Assembly (NCBI GenBank): GCA_050942555.1
Contig: JBMNNN010000011.1
Span: forward strand, 1 to 25,097
Origin: JAAYXU01 sp050942555
GTDB lineage: Bacteria; Bacillota; Clostridia; Christensenellales; UMGS416
DNA length: 25,097 nucleotides
Direction: 5' to 3'
This document shows positions 23,504 to 25,097 of the stretch, piece after piece; position 1 is the stretch's first letter; the number at the start of each line of letters is the position of its first letter. The notes beneath the pieces are model-generated. The model saw only the letters and a program-made list of their open reading frames with translations. It ran no database searches and had not been told where the DNA came from. The translations under genes and the position numbers were made by a program.

Positions 23504-25039
23504 ATGTATAAATACCTGCTGCTGGCGGCGATGATGGCGACGATGGCGGCACAGCCCGAAGCGATCGCAACGGCCGCTCCCGCGCAGACGGCGCGCGCAG
23601 GAAGCCAAACCCGCATCGAGTCGATGCAGCTCACGGTCATGCTGCCTGAAGACTGGCTGGCGCTGGGCGATTCCCTGTCAGCCGGGGAAGAGGAGCAGAT
23701 GCGCCGGTGGATGGGAGAGGAGGCGCCTGCCGAGACGGTAGCCGGGAACCTGGCTCTCGACAGCGTGTGCTGGGCCGCGGTCAGCCGGAACGGCGTCATC
23801 GCGTATATGAATATCTATGAAGTCGTGCTGTTCGAGGGGTGCGTATCGGTCAGCCAGTTCAGCGCCGACAGCTGGAAGAGCGCGGCCGACGAAGCGGCGT
23901 CCGACTATGGCCTTGAATCGGCCGACCGCGTGGAAGCCCTCGCCCTTTCGAACACCGACTTCCTGCTTGTCCGCTACGGCGATCCGGCGGAGGACGGATT
24001 CACCGCCATAAACTATCTGTTCGTGTGGGAGGGCAGGCTCGCGGGGCTGGAATTCGTGTCGGGCACGATATTTTCCGAAAACGAGCAAGCGCTTCTCATG
24101 GATATCGCGGCTTCCCTTAGCGGCGACACCCTTGCGCCGCCCATGCCGGGAGACTTCCTGTCGGCCAAAATACTGCCTGTAGGAAGCGAGTACGCATGGT
24201 ATGAACAGACCCTCGAAAGCGGGATCACGCTGTCTGTGCCCGAATGGATGGCGCTCGTGGACGCGGACAATGTCGAGCCCGGACTTGCGCAGCTTGAATT
24301 TTGGGGCGTTCCCGACGAAACGCAGGACAAATACCGCGGCTATTTCCGCAGCGACGAGGCGCTCGAGGCCCTGTTTGCCAACGCCGAGGACTACCATGGC
24401 TATCTCCTGTCGGAAAGCGCGGGATTTCCCGAGGGGGCCCGGATCGATACGCTGGATGCGGCGGCGCTTGACAGCCTCATTGCGCGTGCGACCGAAAACT
24501 CCGCCGCACCCGAGACGGTACTGACCTCCCGGGTGGGCTATTATGGCGGCGTGCCGATGCTGCGGATATCCAGCCGCGAGGAGAGCGCGCATCCGGTCTA
24601 CTACATAAGCTACCTGTTCCTGTCGGAGGGACGGCTGTATACGCTGACGTTCCTCGAGACCTGGGAGCTGAGCGCACAGGAAGAGGCTTTCTTCGACGCG
24701 ATCACGTCCAGCGTCGCGCTGCCGGTACCCGCCGCCGCGCAGACCGCCCTGGAACCCGAGCGCAAGGTCATCATCGCGATCGTTGCGGTCGTTGGCGTCA
24801 TATCGCTCATTCTCATACTCGCGGCGGCGCTCGTCATCGGGGCGCTGGCGCGCAGGACCGAGCGTCTCGCGCCGCTGCCGCAGCCCTCCGCAGGGGAGGA
24901 GCCGCCCGATGCGCCTGCGCCCGCGGCGGAGCCTGCCGCGCCCCGCGCTCCCCGGTACTGCAACCAGTGCGGCGCGCCGCTCGAGCGCACATTCCGGTAC
25001 TGCGCGCGCTGCGGAAGGCAGATCGATTCGATGCTCTGA
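23504..25039 (+). CDS. Membrane protein with duplicated outside domain and C-terminal zinc ribbon
   Basis: A 511-residue protein I do not recognise by name. It has an N-terminal signal-like segment (MYKYLLLAAMMATMAA), then two related domains at about 38-210 and 226-408; the repeat is clearest in NYLFVWEGRLAGLEF versus SYLFLSEGRLYTLTF, each followed by an acidic helix ending in IAASLS or ITSSVA. One membrane helix follows (422-448), then a proline- and alanine-rich linker and a zinc ribbon with cysteines 486, 489, 500 and 503 (YCNQCGAP...YCARCGRQI). The expected topology is outside sensor domains, one crossing and a zinc ribbon in the cytoplasm. The zinc-ribbon type is common in Firmicutes membrane proteins of unknown role. 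AAGGAGG is well placed before the ATG. It is divergent from spo0A and may share its regulation; a stress or envelope function is only a guess. Confidence 0.8.
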   Translation: MYKYLLLAAMMATMAAQPEAIATAAPAQTARAGSQTRIESMQLTVMLPEDWLALGDSLSAGEEEQMRRWMGEEAPAETVAGNLALDSVCWAAVSRNGVIAYMNIYEVVLFEGCVSVSQFSADSWKSAADEAASDYGLESADRVEALALSNTDFLLVRYGDPAEDGFTAINYLFVWEGRLAGLEFVSGTIFSENEQALLMDIAASLSGDTLAPPMPGDFLSAKILPVGSEYAWYEQTLESGITLSVPEWMALVDADNVEPGLAQLEFWGVPDETQDKYRGYFRSDEALEALFANAEDYHGYLLSESAGFPEGARIDTLDAAALDSLIARATENSAAPETVLTSRVGYYGGVPMLRISSREESAHPVYYISYLFLSEGRLYTLTFLETWELSAQEEAFFDAITSSVALPVPAAAQTALEPERKVIIAIVAVVGVISLILILAAALVIGALARRTERLAPLPQPSAGEEPPDAPAPAAEPAAPRAPRYCNQCGAPLERTFRYCARCGRQIDSML

Positions 25040-25069
25040 GGCTGCTCCTGGCTATTGGTTAAGGAAAAA

Positions 25070-25091
25070 GGGGCGACGCACGCGTCGCCCC
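25070..25091. terminator. Hairpin terminator at window end
   Basis: GGGGCGACGC (25070-25079) pairs with GCGTCGCCCC (25082-25091). It is 31 bases past the stop of the plus-strand gene. The A-run just before it would act as a T-run on the minus strand, so it may serve a convergent minus-strand gene beyond the window as well. Confidence 0.65.
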
Positions 25092-25097
25092 TGTGAT

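Overview
The window looks like GC-rich chromosomal DNA from an endospore-lineage Firmicute, most likely a member of the class Clostridia. The evidence is a complete spo0A gene, a LysM protein of the CPxG...CIP type common in spore-formers, strong AGGAGG ribosome binding sites, and textbook TTGACA/TATAAT promoters in AT-rich spacers between GC-rich genes. No rRNA, tRNA, insertion sequence, phage gene or CRISPR array was seen, and the genus cannot be named from the sequence alone.

Layout. (1) 1-533, minus: the N-terminal part of a LysM repeat protein. (2) 647-2614, minus: two Gfo/Idh/MocA-family oxidoreductases in one operon, closed by a hairpin terminator. They are divergent from (3) 2994-4786, plus: an MFS transporter and a small four-helix membrane protein. 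(4) 5037-12986, plus: a complete Dpp/Opp-type ABC importer (lipoprotein binding protein, two permeases, two ATPases) followed by a small membrane protein. The binding protein and the second permease are both much longer than usual; the permease carries an outside insert made of four repeats of about 65 residues. (5) 13252-14346, minus: a DUF4432 (aldose-epimerase-like) protein. It is divergent from (6) 14621-21959, plus: a pita-bread (M24/creatinase-fold) protein lacking the usual metal ligands, a creatininase-family amidohydrolase, two large glycoside-hydrolase-like proteins and a LacI-family repressor. (7) 21968-22102: a cluster of DnaA-box-like sequences. (8) 22192-22971, minus: spo0A. (9) 23504-25039, plus: a secreted-domain membrane protein with a cytoplasmic zinc ribbon.

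How the parts may work together. Blocks 2 to 6 read as a carbohydrate-derivative uptake and catabolism locus: import by the ABC system and/or the MFS carrier, glycosidic cleavage by the two hydrolase-like proteins, hydrolysis by the creatininase-family enzyme, and redox or epimer chemistry by the Gfo/Idh and DUF4432 proteins. Its clearest regulatory feature is a pair of identical 18-bp palindromes with an AACGTT core, each lying just downstream of the -10 box of one of the two divergent promoters at 14346-14621. The LacI-family gene at the end of the plus operon is the obvious candidate repressor, with the sites placed so that DNA looping is possible. The substrate is not identifiable from the sequence. 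The spo0A block has matches to the Spo0A binding box (TGTCGAA) upstream, which fits autoregulation.
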